Part shown: in pieces, positions 7,466 to 16,858 of the stretch
Position numbering within the stretch: the stretch's first letter is position 1
Layout: each line of letters opens with the position of its first letter
Assembly: GCA_039815825.1 (NCBI GenBank)
Contig: JBCBYO010000007.1
Coordinates: 1 to 64,000 of the forward strand
DNA length: 64,000 nt
Direction: 5' to 3'
Source: JBCBDX01 sp039815825
Lineage (GTDB): Bacteria > Pseudomonadota > Alphaproteobacteria > Rhizobiales > Rhizobiaceae
Made by a program: the position numbers and the translations under genes
The notes under the pieces: model-generated
The model's input: only the letters and a program-made list of their open reading frames with translations
Told to the model about the DNA's origin: nothing
Database searches by the model: none

Positions 7466-8962
7466 ATGTTGGAACGGCGCAACCTATCGCAAGATGAGCT
7501 GCACGCCCTTGCCCATGATATAGCCATTTGCTGCAAAGCGGGCGATGTCATCGCTCTGCATGGTGACCTCGGTGCCGGGAAAACCAGTTTCGCTCGCGCC
7601 TTTATCCGTTATCTGGCAAACGCCGATATCGAGGTCCCAAGCCCGACATTTTCCCTCGTCCAACCCTATGACGAACTACTTGTCCCGGTTGCGCACTTCG
7701 ATCTCTACCGATTGGCCGATGAGAGCGAACTTGCTGAGTTGGGCCTTGAAGAGGTTTTAGAGACAAGTATCGCACTGATTGAATGGCCGGAACGCGCGGG
7801 CGACCAGCTGCCGTCAACGGCCCTTCATATCAACATTGCAATCGCCAATGAAGAAGCCGATCGCCGCGATGTCACAATAACTGGCGAGTCGGACATTCTT
7901 GCCCGCGTCAGGCAGAGCCTTTATACTCGCGCGTTCCTCAACAAACACGTCGAAGCGACAGCGTTGCGACAACCACTTGCAGGCGATGCGTCGACAAGGC
8001 GCTATGAGACTATCACCGGGGCCGAGGATCAAATCTTGATGATTGCGCCGCCACAACCCGATGGACCACCTGTGCGCGATGGCTTGCCCTATTCCAAGCT
8101 GGCGCATTTGGCGGAAGACATTCGGCCTTTTGTCGTGATTGGCAGCGCATTACGGGAAGCCGGGATACGCGCGCCCGCCATTGGTGGGTTTGATGTACCG
8201 CAGGGTTTTGTGCTGCTGGAAGATTTGGGGCGTGACATGATTATCGACGACCAGCGCCAACCTATCCCGGACCGCTATATCACCGCAGGCCGGCTTCTGG
8301 CCAAGTTACACAGTAATCCGGTCAGCCAAAATCTTGCAGCCCGTGGCCTGACGCATCGACTACCGAACTATGATCTTTCGGTTTTCCATATGGAAGCTGA
8401 ACTGCTTTTGGACTGGTTTGTACCTGCAGAGACAGGTGCAACCGCCAGCCCCATGATGCGCGACGGCTTTATGGAGGTGTTGGCTAGCCTATGGCGTGCA
8501 TTGGATGGTTCGCGATTCACGATCTTGCTGCGCGACTATCACTCACCCAACATCGTCTATGACCACGACAAATCCGACCTCGACAGGTTCGGCGTGATCG
8601 ATTTTCAAGACGCGCTTTGGGGCCCTGCCGCCTACGACTTAATGTCACTCATCCATGATGCGCGCGTGACCGTGCGCAGCGCACTAGGTCGACAAATCTT
8701 GGAAGCCTATTGTACCGATCGGGCGCAGTCTGATCGGCTATTTGATGCGGAAGCATTTACGCGAGAGGCCGCGATTTGCACCGCGCAACGCCTGTGCAAA
8801 ATTCTCGGCATTTTCCACCGGCTCAACAAGCGCGACGGCAAACCCGCTTATTTGGCACATTTGCCACGCGTGCGCGGTTATTTTGAAGAGGCCTTGTCGG
8901 ACCCGGCATTGGCTTCCCTGCGCAAATGGTGGGAATCCGCTGGCTTGAAGGAGCGCTCCTGA
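7466..8962 (+). CDS. tsaE: TsaE–AmgK fusion: tRNA t6A ATPase and amino-sugar kinase
   Basis: Two enzymes in one 498-residue chain. Residues about 1-155 are TsaE, the ATPase of the TsaBDE complex that makes threonylcarbamoyl-A37 in tRNA; the P-loop GDLGAGKT is at 33-40. Residues about 170-490 form an aminoglycoside-phosphotransferase-type kinase with the catalytic loop RDYHSPNI and the metal-binding VIDFQDALWGP. By neighbourhood the second domain is AmgK, the anomeric MurNAc/GlcNAc 1-kinase of peptidoglycan recycling, because the next gene encodes a MurU-like nucleotidyltransferase and overlaps by one base. Such fusions are known in alphaproteobacteria. Substrate assignment of the kinase is inferred from family and context. 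Confidence 0.9.
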   Translation: MLERRNLSQDELHALAHDIAICCKAGDVIALHGDLGAGKTSFARAFIRYLANADIEVPSPTFSLVQPYDELLVPVAHFDLYRLADESELAELGLEEVLETSIALIEWPERAGDQLPSTALHINIAIANEEADRRDVTITGESDILARVRQSLYTRAFLNKHVEATALRQPLAGDASTRRYETITGAEDQILMIAPPQPDGPPVRDGLPYSKLAHLAEDIRPFVVIGSALREAGIRAPAIGGFDVPQGFVLLEDLGRDMIIDDQRQPIPDRYITAGRLLAKLHSNPVSQNLAARGLTHRLPNYDLSVFHMEAELLLDWFVPAETGATASPMMRDGFMEVLASLWRALDGSRFTILLRDYHSPNIVYDHDKSDLDRFGVIDFQDALWGPAAYDLMSLIHDARVTVRSALGRQILEAYCTDRAQSDRLFDAEAFTREAAICTAQRLCKILGIFHRLNKRDGKPAYLAHLPRVRGYFEEALSDPALASLRKWWESAGLKERS

Positions 8963-9705
8963 TGCGCGCCATGGTTTTAGCGGCCGGGTTCGGCAAACGG
9001 TTGCGTCCGATTACGCTAGAGCGACCCAAACCCTTGGTCAGTGTTGCGGGACGCACATTGCTCGACCGCACACTTGACCAGCTCGGACGCGGCGGGGTGC
9101 GTAGCGCTGTTGTCAACATTCACTATCTGGGCGAGCAGATGATCGCGCACGCGGACGCTTCAGATCATCCGGTCCAAATTACCATCAGCGATGAGAGCGA
9201 CGCCATCCTCGAAACCGGTGGTGGGATCGTCAAAGCACTCCCGCTGTTGGGCAATGCGCCGTTTGTTTCCCTCAACGCCGATACGTTTTGGGTTGAGAGG
9301 GCAGGGAGCAAGCCAACAATCGCTCGCATGGCAGCCTGTTTCGACGCGGCTGAAATGGACATGCTTGTACTTGTGTGCCCGCCTGACAAAGCCATCGGGC
9401 ACAGTGGTGGTTTGGATTTTGTCGTTGCAGCCGATGGAAAAGTCGAACGCGCTGGTGACGCCCATGATGGCTATGTTTATGCAGGGGCCGCGATCTTGAA
9501 CCCGGCGATTTTCGAAGGTGCGGATCCGATTCCCCATTCCCTCAATCAGTATTTTGACCGTGCCATTAAAAGCGGCCGTCTGTTCGGCATGACGCTTGAA
9601 AATGCCTTTTGGTACACAATCAGTACGCCAGAGAGCCTGAAAGCAGTGGAAGCCCATTTGCGCGAACACGGCGATATGGCACCCTTTGTCCACGATGACA
9701 GCTGA
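8962..9705 (+). CDS. murU: Sugar-1-phosphate nucleotidyltransferase, MurU-like
   Basis: A 247-residue nucleotidyltransferase of the glucose-1-phosphate thymidylyltransferase superfamily. The nucleotide loop LAAGFGKRLRPIT is at the N-terminus, followed by ERPKPLVSVAGRTLLD, and the metal-binding SLNADTFW segment lies near residue 107. Next to an AmgK-like kinase, the expected role is MurU: converting MurNAc-1-phosphate and UTP to UDP-MurNAc, so that cell-wall sugar returns to synthesis without the fosfomycin-sensitive MurA step. The ATG start shares a base with the upstream TGA, which puts it at the first residue of the conserved fold. Substrate is inferred from the pair. Confidence 0.85.
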   Translation: MRAMVLAAGFGKRLRPITLERPKPLVSVAGRTLLDRTLDQLGRGGVRSAVVNIHYLGEQMIAHADASDHPVQITISDESDAILETGGGIVKALPLLGNAPFVSLNADTFWVERAGSKPTIARMAACFDAAEMDMLVLVCPPDKAIGHSGGLDFVVAADGKVERAGDAHDGYVYAGAAILNPAIFEGADPIPHSLNQYFDRAIKSGRLFGMTLENAFWYTISTPESLKAVEAHLREHGDMAPFVHDDS

Positions 9706-12700
9706 AGCGAAAAACGGCACAGCAAAATACCGTGCCCCCACCATTTTTACGGTCCCGGCAGGCGAAGCCATCTTGCCGCTTTTTGCCCGCGCGCTCTCCC
9801 GCGGCGAGATCATCCCCGGATTCTCAACAGATGGCGGACCACTCACCCTTTCCTGCGCCACCATCTACGTGCCAACCCGGCGCGCGGCACGTGAACTGCG
9901 ATCGGCCTTTGTTGACACCCTTCGGACCGAAGCAGCACTGCTTCCCCAGATCGTACCGCTTGGGGAGTTCGATGAGGACGCTGCCTTTTTCTCCCTTGGC
10001 GGCGCCGACCAAGTTCTTCAAATCCAGCCTGCCGTGAACGCGCTAGAGCGGCAAATTATCTTGGGGTCGTGGGTCGCCAAATGGGCTCGAGCCTTATCGC
10101 CAGAAGCACGGGCATTGGTGGGCGATGATTTGGAAACACCCGTCTCCACGGCAGATGCCTTTTGGATGGCGCGGGATCTGGCGTCCCTACTCGACCAAAT
10201 GCAAACCGAAGAGATCAGTTTCGCAGACTTGGACAAGGCGGCAGACGTGGATATTTCCGATTGGTGGAAACTGACCCACGCGTTCTTGGCGGTGATCCGC
10301 GAACACTGGCCCGCTGTCTTGCAATCCATGGGGCGGATCGATCCGGCAACACGGCGCAATCAATTGCTGGAAGCGGAACGGCGACGTGTCGAAGCAGCGG
10401 ATCCGGAAAATCCGTTTATCGTCATCGGCTCCACCGGCACGATACCAGCCACGTCGCGCCTGATTAAAACCATCGCATCGCACGCTAAAGGGGCGGTTAT
10501 CCTTCCCGGGTATGAACATGAGATGGATGTACGCGTTCGTGAAACGCTGGAAGCAAATGATGCGCTTTCCTCCGCGATCGGACATCCGCAATATGGCATG
10601 CACAAGCTTGTGCGCGCCATTGGTGCAGGCGCACGCGGGATGGTCACCGAACTTACAGATGGAACCGCACCGGAGAACTTAAAAGCGCGCCGCCGTTGGG
10701 TGGCAACCTCGCTAGCGCCGTCGACCACGACGGATCATTGGCAGCAAGCCAGCGGGGAACTGGCAGCTAATGCGTTTGATGATGTCGCTGTCCTGCATGC
10801 GAAAAATACAGGCGACGAGGCACTGGCAATCGCCTGTGCGTTGCGGGAAGCCATCCTTGATCCGGCCACACAATGTGCTTTTGTTACCCCGGATCGATCT
10901 TTGGCCCGCCGCGTTTGCTTTGAACTAGCTCGGTTCGGCATTGAGGCCGATGACTCCGGCGGCACGCCGTTCTCTAAAACACCGCAGGGCATATTGCTCG
11001 CTCTGGCCTTGAACGTGGCTTGCGAAGGCGCAAACCCGAACGAATTGTTGGCCTTGCTCCGCCAGCCGCTGGTTCAACTCGGCATGCAGGCAGAAGAAGT
11101 TTTAGAAATTATCGATTTGCTTGAACTTTACGTTCTGCGCGGTGGACAAAGGCGATTTTACATTACCGATTTGGCTGCAATTGTCGCCGAACGGTTGGCA
11201 CTTGCGGACGATCCTGCCATCGCTGCACGCTTGCCCGCGAACTTCCCAAGACTGACTGATGACAAGCGCGAGAAACTTGTTTCATTTGCCGGTTCACTAT
11301 CTGCCGCCGTTTCCATGTTTCGCAGTGGCTTGGACGACGTGACGCAAGCGCCAGTTCACCAGATGGCGCGCAAAACAATTGCTCTACTGGAAAAATTGGC
11401 TTGCGATAATGTCGGCATTCTGCCTGACCTCTATAACGGGGAAGCCGGAGAGGCCTTGTCAGGTGCGCTTGAAGCGATGTGCGATCCGACGCTGACGACC
11501 GAGGTATCATTAGCGGAATGGCCTGGGATTATATCAGCGCTCATGGCGCGTGCATTGATCAAACCTGACTATGGCGGACACCCGCGTATATCGATTTGGG
11601 GCGCGCTCGAAGCGCGGCTGCAGCACGTTGATTTTATGGTACTCGGTGGCCTCAATGAAGGATCATGGCCAACAACGCCTGACAATGATGCTTTTGTCAC
11701 GCGCGGCATGAAACAGGCCATTGGGATGGAGCCACCAGAGCGGCGCGTGGGATTGGCCGCGCATGATTTTCAAATGTGTATGGGTGCGCCGCGTGTCCTT
11801 CTAACCCGGACCAGCAAGCAAGATGGTTCACCGACGGTGGCCTCACGCTGGATCCAACGGTTGGAAACCGTCGCGGGACCCGAGAACACCAGAACGATGC
11901 GTGATGCGGGCAATGTCTATTCCGCCATTGCAGAAGCACTTAGCCATGGTGAGCCAACCGATCCGATTGGTCGCCCAACCCCAAGACCGCCGCTGGCCAA
12001 CAGACCGAAACAAATCTCGGTGACAGCCGCCGAGACCCTGCGCCGCGATCCATACGCGATTTATGCAAAGCAGGTGTTGAAGCTAAAGCCGCTGGAGCCT
12101 GTCCTTGAGGAACCCGATGCGCGCACGCGCGGCACACTCATCCATGATTGCGCTGAGGCCTTTATAAAGCGCGGGATCGATTTTTCCGCAGAAAACGCCG
12201 AAGAGAAGATGCTAACAGCGGCGCGGGATGTATTCGATGCTGCAGCCCTGCCAGAAGACATTGATACGCTTTGGTGGGCTCGGATGCGAGCGCTGATCCC
12301 TGAGCTGGCCAGATGGGAAAAAGCACGGAGCACACTCGTTACCGCCCGGCATGCAGAACTAACCGCAGTACCAACCGAATTGGGTGAAACGGGCGTGAAA
12401 CTGTACGGTCGCGGCGACCGGTTTGATGTCCGAGCCGACGGGCGGGTTGATATTATCGATATTAAAACGGGTGGCCATCCATCGATAAACCAGGTGCAAC
12501 ATCGCTTTGCGCCTCAACTGCCGCTGGAGGCGGCATTGTTAGCACGTGGTGCGTTCCCCGATCTTAGTGACCATGAAACGGGCGACCTGATGTATGTGAA
12601 GCTCGGCACGCGCGGCGATGTGGATGACAAGATTGTTGGCCCGGTTAGCATACCGGCTGAGCCCAAGAAAAAAGATCCTATCTACACAGCGTCAGAATTG

Positions 12701-12883
12701 GCGGAACGCGACTTTGAAGCGTTGACCCAATTGGTCGCCCATTTCCAAAAGGCCGATACCGCTTACCTTTCATGGCCGGTTCCAGAAAAGCAGAAGCGTT
12801 GGTCGGGTGACTATGATCATTTAGCTCGGATCGCGGAATGGGGCGGCGAAGCCGATGGTTCGGAAGGCAGCGGTGATGGCTGA
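9695..12883 (+). CDS. addB: Double-strand break repair protein AddB
   Basis: Second subunit of the AddAB helicase–nuclease that resects double-strand ends and loads RecA. The 1062-residue protein matches the alphaproteobacterial AddB type: an N-terminal helicase-like region without a recognisable intact P-loop, and a C-terminal PD-(D/E)XK nuclease with GTLIHDCAEAF near 812 and the catalytic DIIDIKTGG near 920. I see no cluster of four cysteines like the iron–sulfur staple of Bacillus AddB. ATG 9695 is used (an in-frame TTG lies 9 bp earlier); it overlaps murU by 11 bp. addA follows with an 8-bp overlap. Confidence 0.93.
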   Translation: MTAEAKNGTAKYRAPTIFTVPAGEAILPLFARALSRGEIIPGFSTDGGPLTLSCATIYVPTRRAARELRSAFVDTLRTEAALLPQIVPLGEFDEDAAFFSLGGADQVLQIQPAVNALERQIILGSWVAKWARALSPEARALVGDDLETPVSTADAFWMARDLASLLDQMQTEEISFADLDKAADVDISDWWKLTHAFLAVIREHWPAVLQSMGRIDPATRRNQLLEAERRRVEAADPENPFIVIGSTGTIPATSRLIKTIASHAKGAVILPGYEHEMDVRVRETLEANDALSSAIGHPQYGMHKLVRAIGAGARGMVTELTDGTAPENLKARRRWVATSLAPSTTTDHWQQASGELAANAFDDVAVLHAKNTGDEALAIACALREAILDPATQCAFVTPDRSLARRVCFELARFGIEADDSGGTPFSKTPQGILLALALNVACEGANPNELLALLRQPLVQLGMQAEEVLEIIDLLELYVLRGGQRRFYITDLAAIVAERLALADDPAIAARLPANFPRLTDDKREKLVSFAGSLSAAVSMFRSGLDDVTQAPVHQMARKTIALLEKLACDNVGILPDLYNGEAGEALSGALEAMCDPTLTTEVSLAEWPGIISALMARALIKPDYGGHPRISIWGALEARLQHVDFMVLGGLNEGSWPTTPDNDAFVTRGMKQAIGMEPPERRVGLAAHDFQMCMGAPRVLLTRTSKQDGSPTVASRWIQRLETVAGPENTRTMRDAGNVYSAIAEALSHGEPTDPIGRPTPRPPLANRPKQISVTAAETLRRDPYAIYAKQVLKLKPLEPVLEEPDARTRGTLIHDCAEAFIKRGIDFSAENAEEKMLTAARDVFDAAALPEDIDTLWWARMRALIPELARWEKARSTLVTARHAELTAVPTELGETGVKLYGRGDRFDVRADGRVDIIDIKTGGHPSINQVQHRFAPQLPLEAALLARGAFPDLSDHETGDLMYVKLGTRGDVDDKIVGPVSIPAEPKKKDPIYTASELAERDFEALTQLVAHFQKADTAYLSWPVPEKQKRWSGDYDHLARIAEWGGEADGSEGSGDG

Positions 12884-15800
12884 GGGTAAACCGCCGGTCC
12901 TGCCCGACGAGGCAACGCAGGCCAAGCAAGCAATTGCCGCTGACCCCAATGTATCGGCATGGGTTTCCGCCAATGCGGGATCAGGCAAAACCTATGTTTT
13001 GGCAACGCGTGTCATCCGCTTGCTGCTCGATGGCGTTGATCCATCAAAGCTGCTTTGTTTAACCTTTACCAAAACGGCGGCCGCGGAGATGAAATCGCGG
13101 GTATTTGACCGGCTCGCCGCATGGGTATCGCTCGATGACCGCGCGCTCGCCGATCAGTTGAAGACGCTTACTGGAAAAACGCCCGGCAAAGACAAGCTCC
13201 GTTTCGCGCGCACGCTTTTCGCCGCTTCATTGGAAGCGCCGGGCGGCTTGAAGATCCAGACCATCCACGCATTTTGCGAGGCGCTGCTGCACCGGTTTCC
13301 GCTGGAGGCCAATGTCGCCGGGCATTTTGATTTGCTCGATGATTTCGGTGCCGAGACCTTGATGGCTGAAGCCAAGCGCTATGTCTTGACCGGGCCAAAG
13401 CGTGCGCCGGAGCTTGCAGGCGCGGTGGACCAAATCCTTAGCGAGCGCGGCGAGGCCGCATTTGCCGATCTCATCGAAGCTATCATAAAGAAGCGACGCG
13501 AACTGGGAGGCTTTACGTTACTAAGCAAAGACGGCTCCGAATTTCGGCGGCGCTATATTGAAGCTTTCGGGTTAGATCCGTCCGTCACGCGCAACGCATT
13601 GCTGGAGGACGCTTGGCCGATTGAATGGTTTAACGAAAAAAACCTTGCGCTCATCGAGGCGCATGAGGCGGGAGAAAAGCGCGCCACCATTCGCGTCATG
13701 GTGCAATCCATTCGCGAAGCGGGGCAAATAGAGGAGCCGGAAGCGCGCCTTTCGGCGCTGGCCAAACAGTTTTTGAAGGGTAATCCTGAGAAGGGATTGG
13801 CGCCGCGTACCCAACATATTTTTCCAGACAATATTGTATTAGCCATACCGGACTATCAGCCAGCCCACGGCGCGGCGGCGCGGAAGCTTCTCGACATTTT
13901 TGACGCGCTCAACAAGCTTGAGGATGCCGAACAAACGGCTCAAATGCTGATCATCGCAAAAGCGTTGATCGGGCGATACGAATATCTCAAACGCGTGCGC
14001 TCCTATTTGGATTTTGACGATCTGATTGCGCGCACCGCTACCATGCTCAAGCGCGCAGGAACTGGTGCTTGGGTACGCTATAAGCTGGATCAGGGCATCG
14101 ACCATATCCTTGTCGATGAAGCACAGGACACATCGCCGCTCCAATGGGAGGTGGTGAGAACCTTTGCCGACGAATTTTTTGACGGCGAGACTGCACGTAC
14201 GGCCAATCGCACTGTTTTTGCAGTGGGCGATGAGAAACAGTCAATTTACTCTTTCCAGGGGGCCGATCCAGCGGGCTTCAGCGCTGCGCGCGCTCACTTC
14301 AATCTCAAAGTGGATGGCGCCACCAAACCATTTGAACCGATAGCGCTCGATCGTTCTTTTCGGTCAACAAAGAATGTGCTGGCTGCCGTCGACAAAGTGT
14401 TCGCCCGTGCCGAGAACGCCAGCGGTCTAACACAAGCGGGCACCTATCAAGACCATACCGCTTTGCGCACTGACAGTGGCGGCCAAGTCGTACTTTGGGA
14501 TGTGCACATTTCTGAGCCAGAGCCGGAACTGCCGGAGAACTGGGCTGAACCAATCGATGCGCCCGCACGCGGGGCCAAAACCTTGGCGGATCGGATCGCG
14601 CAGCAAATTCACGATTGGTTATCCGGCAAAGAACCTATGCCCGTCCAAGGTCGCACAGTCACTGCTGGCGATATTCTGGTTTTGGTACGCAAGCGCGGTG
14701 CTTTCGTGGGGGAGCTTTCACGCGCATTGAAAACGCGCAGTGTGCCGGTTGCGGGTGCCGATCGCCTGATCCTGACGAACCATATTGCAACAATGGACTT
14801 GCTGGCGCTCGGTAAGTGCCTGCTCAACCGCTTTGATGAGCTGTCGCTGGTATCCGTTTTGAAGTCGCCGCTGTTCGGATTTGATGATGATGATCTGATG
14901 GCGCTTTGCATAGAGCGGGGCGATAAAACGCTCTGGCAGCAAATGTCGGCATCATCCGACGTGCGAATTGCTGATGCAATCGAGACCCTTACACAATTCG
15001 GTCATCTGGCCCAAAGCCGATCGGCTTTTGATTTTTACGCACATGTGCTTTCCGGGCACGGTGGCCGCGAAAAACTGATTGCGCGCCTTAACCCCGAAAC
15101 TTCGGATATCCTCGACGAGTTCATGGCACTGGCGGAAGCGTTTGAGCGCGATCATCCGGGCGACCTTCACCTGTTCATCGATCATGTTGAGCGTCAGTCG
15201 CCGGAGATAAAGCGGGAAATGGAGCAAGGCGGCAACATGGTGCGTGTGATGACCGTGCATGGTGCCAAGGGTCTCGAAGCGCCGTTGGTCTTTTTGGTCG
15301 ATGATTGCACAGCGCCTCACAACGCTGCGCAAATGGAAAAGATCGTTACCGTGCCTTCTGAACTGCTCAGCAACAGAACAAACGCTGGATTGCCGGTTTG
15401 GAACCGCGGAAAGCCCCGCTCTTCGATCATGGATGCCATGGCTCAACGGGCACGCATTGCCGATGAAGAAGAATATCGGCGCCTTCTTTACGTTGGCATG
15501 ACACGGGCCGCTGACGCACTATTCGTTGTGGGTCACACCACGAGCAGCAAGCCACCCAACCCCGGTGATCAACGCTGGCATCAAATGGTGTTTGATAGTT
15601 TGGTGGATGATTGCGCGCGTCAGGAAACTGATCATGGTACCGTTTATCTTTTCCGCCCGCCGACCGGAGATAAGACGATCGACATCGCGACTCCTCGGCC
15701 AGATGAGCGAACAGGGCTGACAATCGCTCATGACCGGCTGGATGCCATCGCGGAAAAGGCACCGGTTGAACCACCACCCAAACGACCATTGATACCCTCA

Positions 15801-16412
15801 GGCGCAACAGGGTTTGCGATTGAAACAACACGGCCAACGGCCGAGGACGGTGAAGCTCGACCACGCTCATTGATGGCAGGCGACAATGCGTCGGTCGGCT
15901 CGTCCACCACAGCGGTTCGAGGATCTGCCCTGCACACGCTACTGCAGATGCTGCCCAATATAGAGATTGCAGAACGGGACACATTGGCCCGTGCTTGGCT
16001 TTCCCAGAATGGTTTTGGAACCGAAGAACAGGGCCGGATGATTGCGGAAGTTTTTCAGGTGCTGGGCGACCCTGCCTATGCGTTTCTCTTCACGCCGAAC
16101 AGCCGGTCCGAAGTCCAGATCATGGGCACATTGACGGTAAAGGGCGAAGAACGAGGTGTGTCAGGTGTTATCGACCGAATCGCTGACAATGGCGATGAAG
16201 TCGTCGTCGTGGACTATAAAACCGGGCAACCGCACCAGGATAAAATCCCGCAAGTCTCGGTCTACCAATTGGCACTTTACGGTGCGCTTGTGGAAAAACT
16301 TTATCCCGCACGATACGTGCGAACCCTGCTTTTGTACACGCGCGGCCCTTTGATCCGAGAGGTTTCCAGGCAAGATCGCGAAAAGGCACTTGCTGTGCTC
16401 GCGAAAGATTGA
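12876..16412 (+). CDS. addA: Double-strand break repair helicase AddA
   Basis: UvrD-family superfamily 1A helicase with a fused nuclease, the motor of AddAB. In 1178 residues the motifs run in order: Walker A ANAGSGKT at about 33-40, Walker B VDEAQD near 413, motif III GDEKQSIYSFQG near 451, motif V VMTVHGAKGLE near 791 and motif VI YVGMTRAAD near 871. The C-terminal PD-(D/E)XK nuclease has RGSALHTLLQ near 1015 and DYKTGQ near 1112. All catalytic motifs are intact. ATG 12876 overlaps addB by 8 bp; an in-frame ATG at 12855 would add 7 residues. The helicase–nuclease pair is complete. Confidence 0.95.
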   Translation: MAEGKPPVLPDEATQAKQAIAADPNVSAWVSANAGSGKTYVLATRVIRLLLDGVDPSKLLCLTFTKTAAAEMKSRVFDRLAAWVSLDDRALADQLKTLTGKTPGKDKLRFARTLFAASLEAPGGLKIQTIHAFCEALLHRFPLEANVAGHFDLLDDFGAETLMAEAKRYVLTGPKRAPELAGAVDQILSERGEAAFADLIEAIIKKRRELGGFTLLSKDGSEFRRRYIEAFGLDPSVTRNALLEDAWPIEWFNEKNLALIEAHEAGEKRATIRVMVQSIREAGQIEEPEARLSALAKQFLKGNPEKGLAPRTQHIFPDNIVLAIPDYQPAHGAAARKLLDIFDALNKLEDAEQTAQMLIIAKALIGRYEYLKRVRSYLDFDDLIARTATMLKRAGTGAWVRYKLDQGIDHILVDEAQDTSPLQWEVVRTFADEFFDGETARTANRTVFAVGDEKQSIYSFQGADPAGFSAARAHFNLKVDGATKPFEPIALDRSFRSTKNVLAAVDKVFARAENASGLTQAGTYQDHTALRTDSGGQVVLWDVHISEPEPELPENWAEPIDAPARGAKTLADRIAQQIHDWLSGKEPMPVQGRTVTAGDILVLVRKRGAFVGELSRALKTRSVPVAGADRLILTNHIATMDLLALGKCLLNRFDELSLVSVLKSPLFGFDDDDLMALCIERGDKTLWQQMSASSDVRIADAIETLTQFGHLAQSRSAFDFYAHVLSGHGGREKLIARLNPETSDILDEFMALAEAFERDHPGDLHLFIDHVERQSPEIKREMEQGGNMVRVMTVHGAKGLEAPLVFLVDDCTAPHNAAQMEKIVTVPSELLSNRTNAGLPVWNRGKPRSSIMDAMAQRARIADEEEYRRLLYVGMTRAADALFVVGHTTSSKPPNPGDQRWHQMVFDSLVDDCARQETDHGTVYLFRPPTGDKTIDIATPRPDERTGLTIAHDRLDAIAEKAPVEPPPKRPLIPSGATGFAIETTRPTAEDGEARPRSLMAGDNASVGSSTTAVRGSALHTLLQMLPNIEIAERDTLARAWLSQNGFGTEEQGRMIAEVFQVLGDPAYAFLFTPNSRSEVQIMGTLTVKGEERGVSGVIDRIADNGDEVVVVDYKTGQPHQDKIPQVSVYQLALYGALVEKLYPARYVRTLLLYTRGPLIREVSRQDREKALAVLAKD

Positions 16413-16489
16413 AAAGTGCGTTATGCACAGCGCACTTGATTGCTGGGTCAAGGATGACCACATGGGCGCGAACAACAAAGGAGGCCACG

Positions 16490-16813
16490 ATGGCAACCGT
16501 AACCGTCACGAATGACAATTTTCAATCCGACGTTCTGGGTTCAGATACGCCTGTCGTCGTGGACTTCTGGGCTGAATGGTGTGGCCCTTGTAAGATGATC
16601 GCACCGGCGCTCGACGAGTTGGCGACCGAGTTTGATGGCAAAGTGAAAATTGCCAAGATCAACATCGATGAGAATCCGGACATCGCCGCCCAATATGGTG
16701 TCCGCTCTATTCCAACACTTTACATGTTTAAAGGCGGTGAAGTGGTCGACCAAATGGTTGGCGCCGCGCCTAAAGGCAAATTGTCCGATTGGATGCAAAA
16801 CACAGTTGGCTAA
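16490..16813 (+). CDS. trxA: Thioredoxin 1
   Basis: Cytoplasmic thiol–disulfide reductase of 107 residues with the redox motif WCGPCK (Cys31 and Cys34), the conserved buried Asp25 and the cis-proline loop SIPT. It donates electrons to ribonucleotide reductase and other enzymes. ATG 16490 is chosen because a near-perfect Shine-Dalgarno AAAGGAGG lies 7 bp upstream; the reading frame stays open upstream to addA but without family similarity. It is the last gene of the plus-strand addB-addA-trxA run and converges on folC, with a GC-rich hairpin in the 39-bp gap. Confidence 0.97.
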   Translation: MATVTVTNDNFQSDVLGSDTPVVVDFWAEWCGPCKMIAPALDELATEFDGKVKIAKINIDENPDIAAQYGVRSIPTLYMFKGGEVVDQMVGAAPKGKLSDWMQNTVG

Positions 16814-16828
16814 AAGCTGATTGCGATG

Positions 16829-16858
16829 GGCGCGCCGATTGGCGCGCTCGTCTTATTT
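16829..16858 (+). terminator. GC-rich hairpin between convergent trxA and folC
   Basis: A 7-bp perfect stem GCGCGCC/GGCGCGC (16830-16836 with 16841-16847) and a 4-nt loop GATT are followed by a weak T-rich stretch TCGTCTTATTT. It begins 17 bp after the trxA stop and reaches the end of folC on the other strand. It is a probable terminator for trxA; the T-run is imperfect. Confidence 0.55.
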
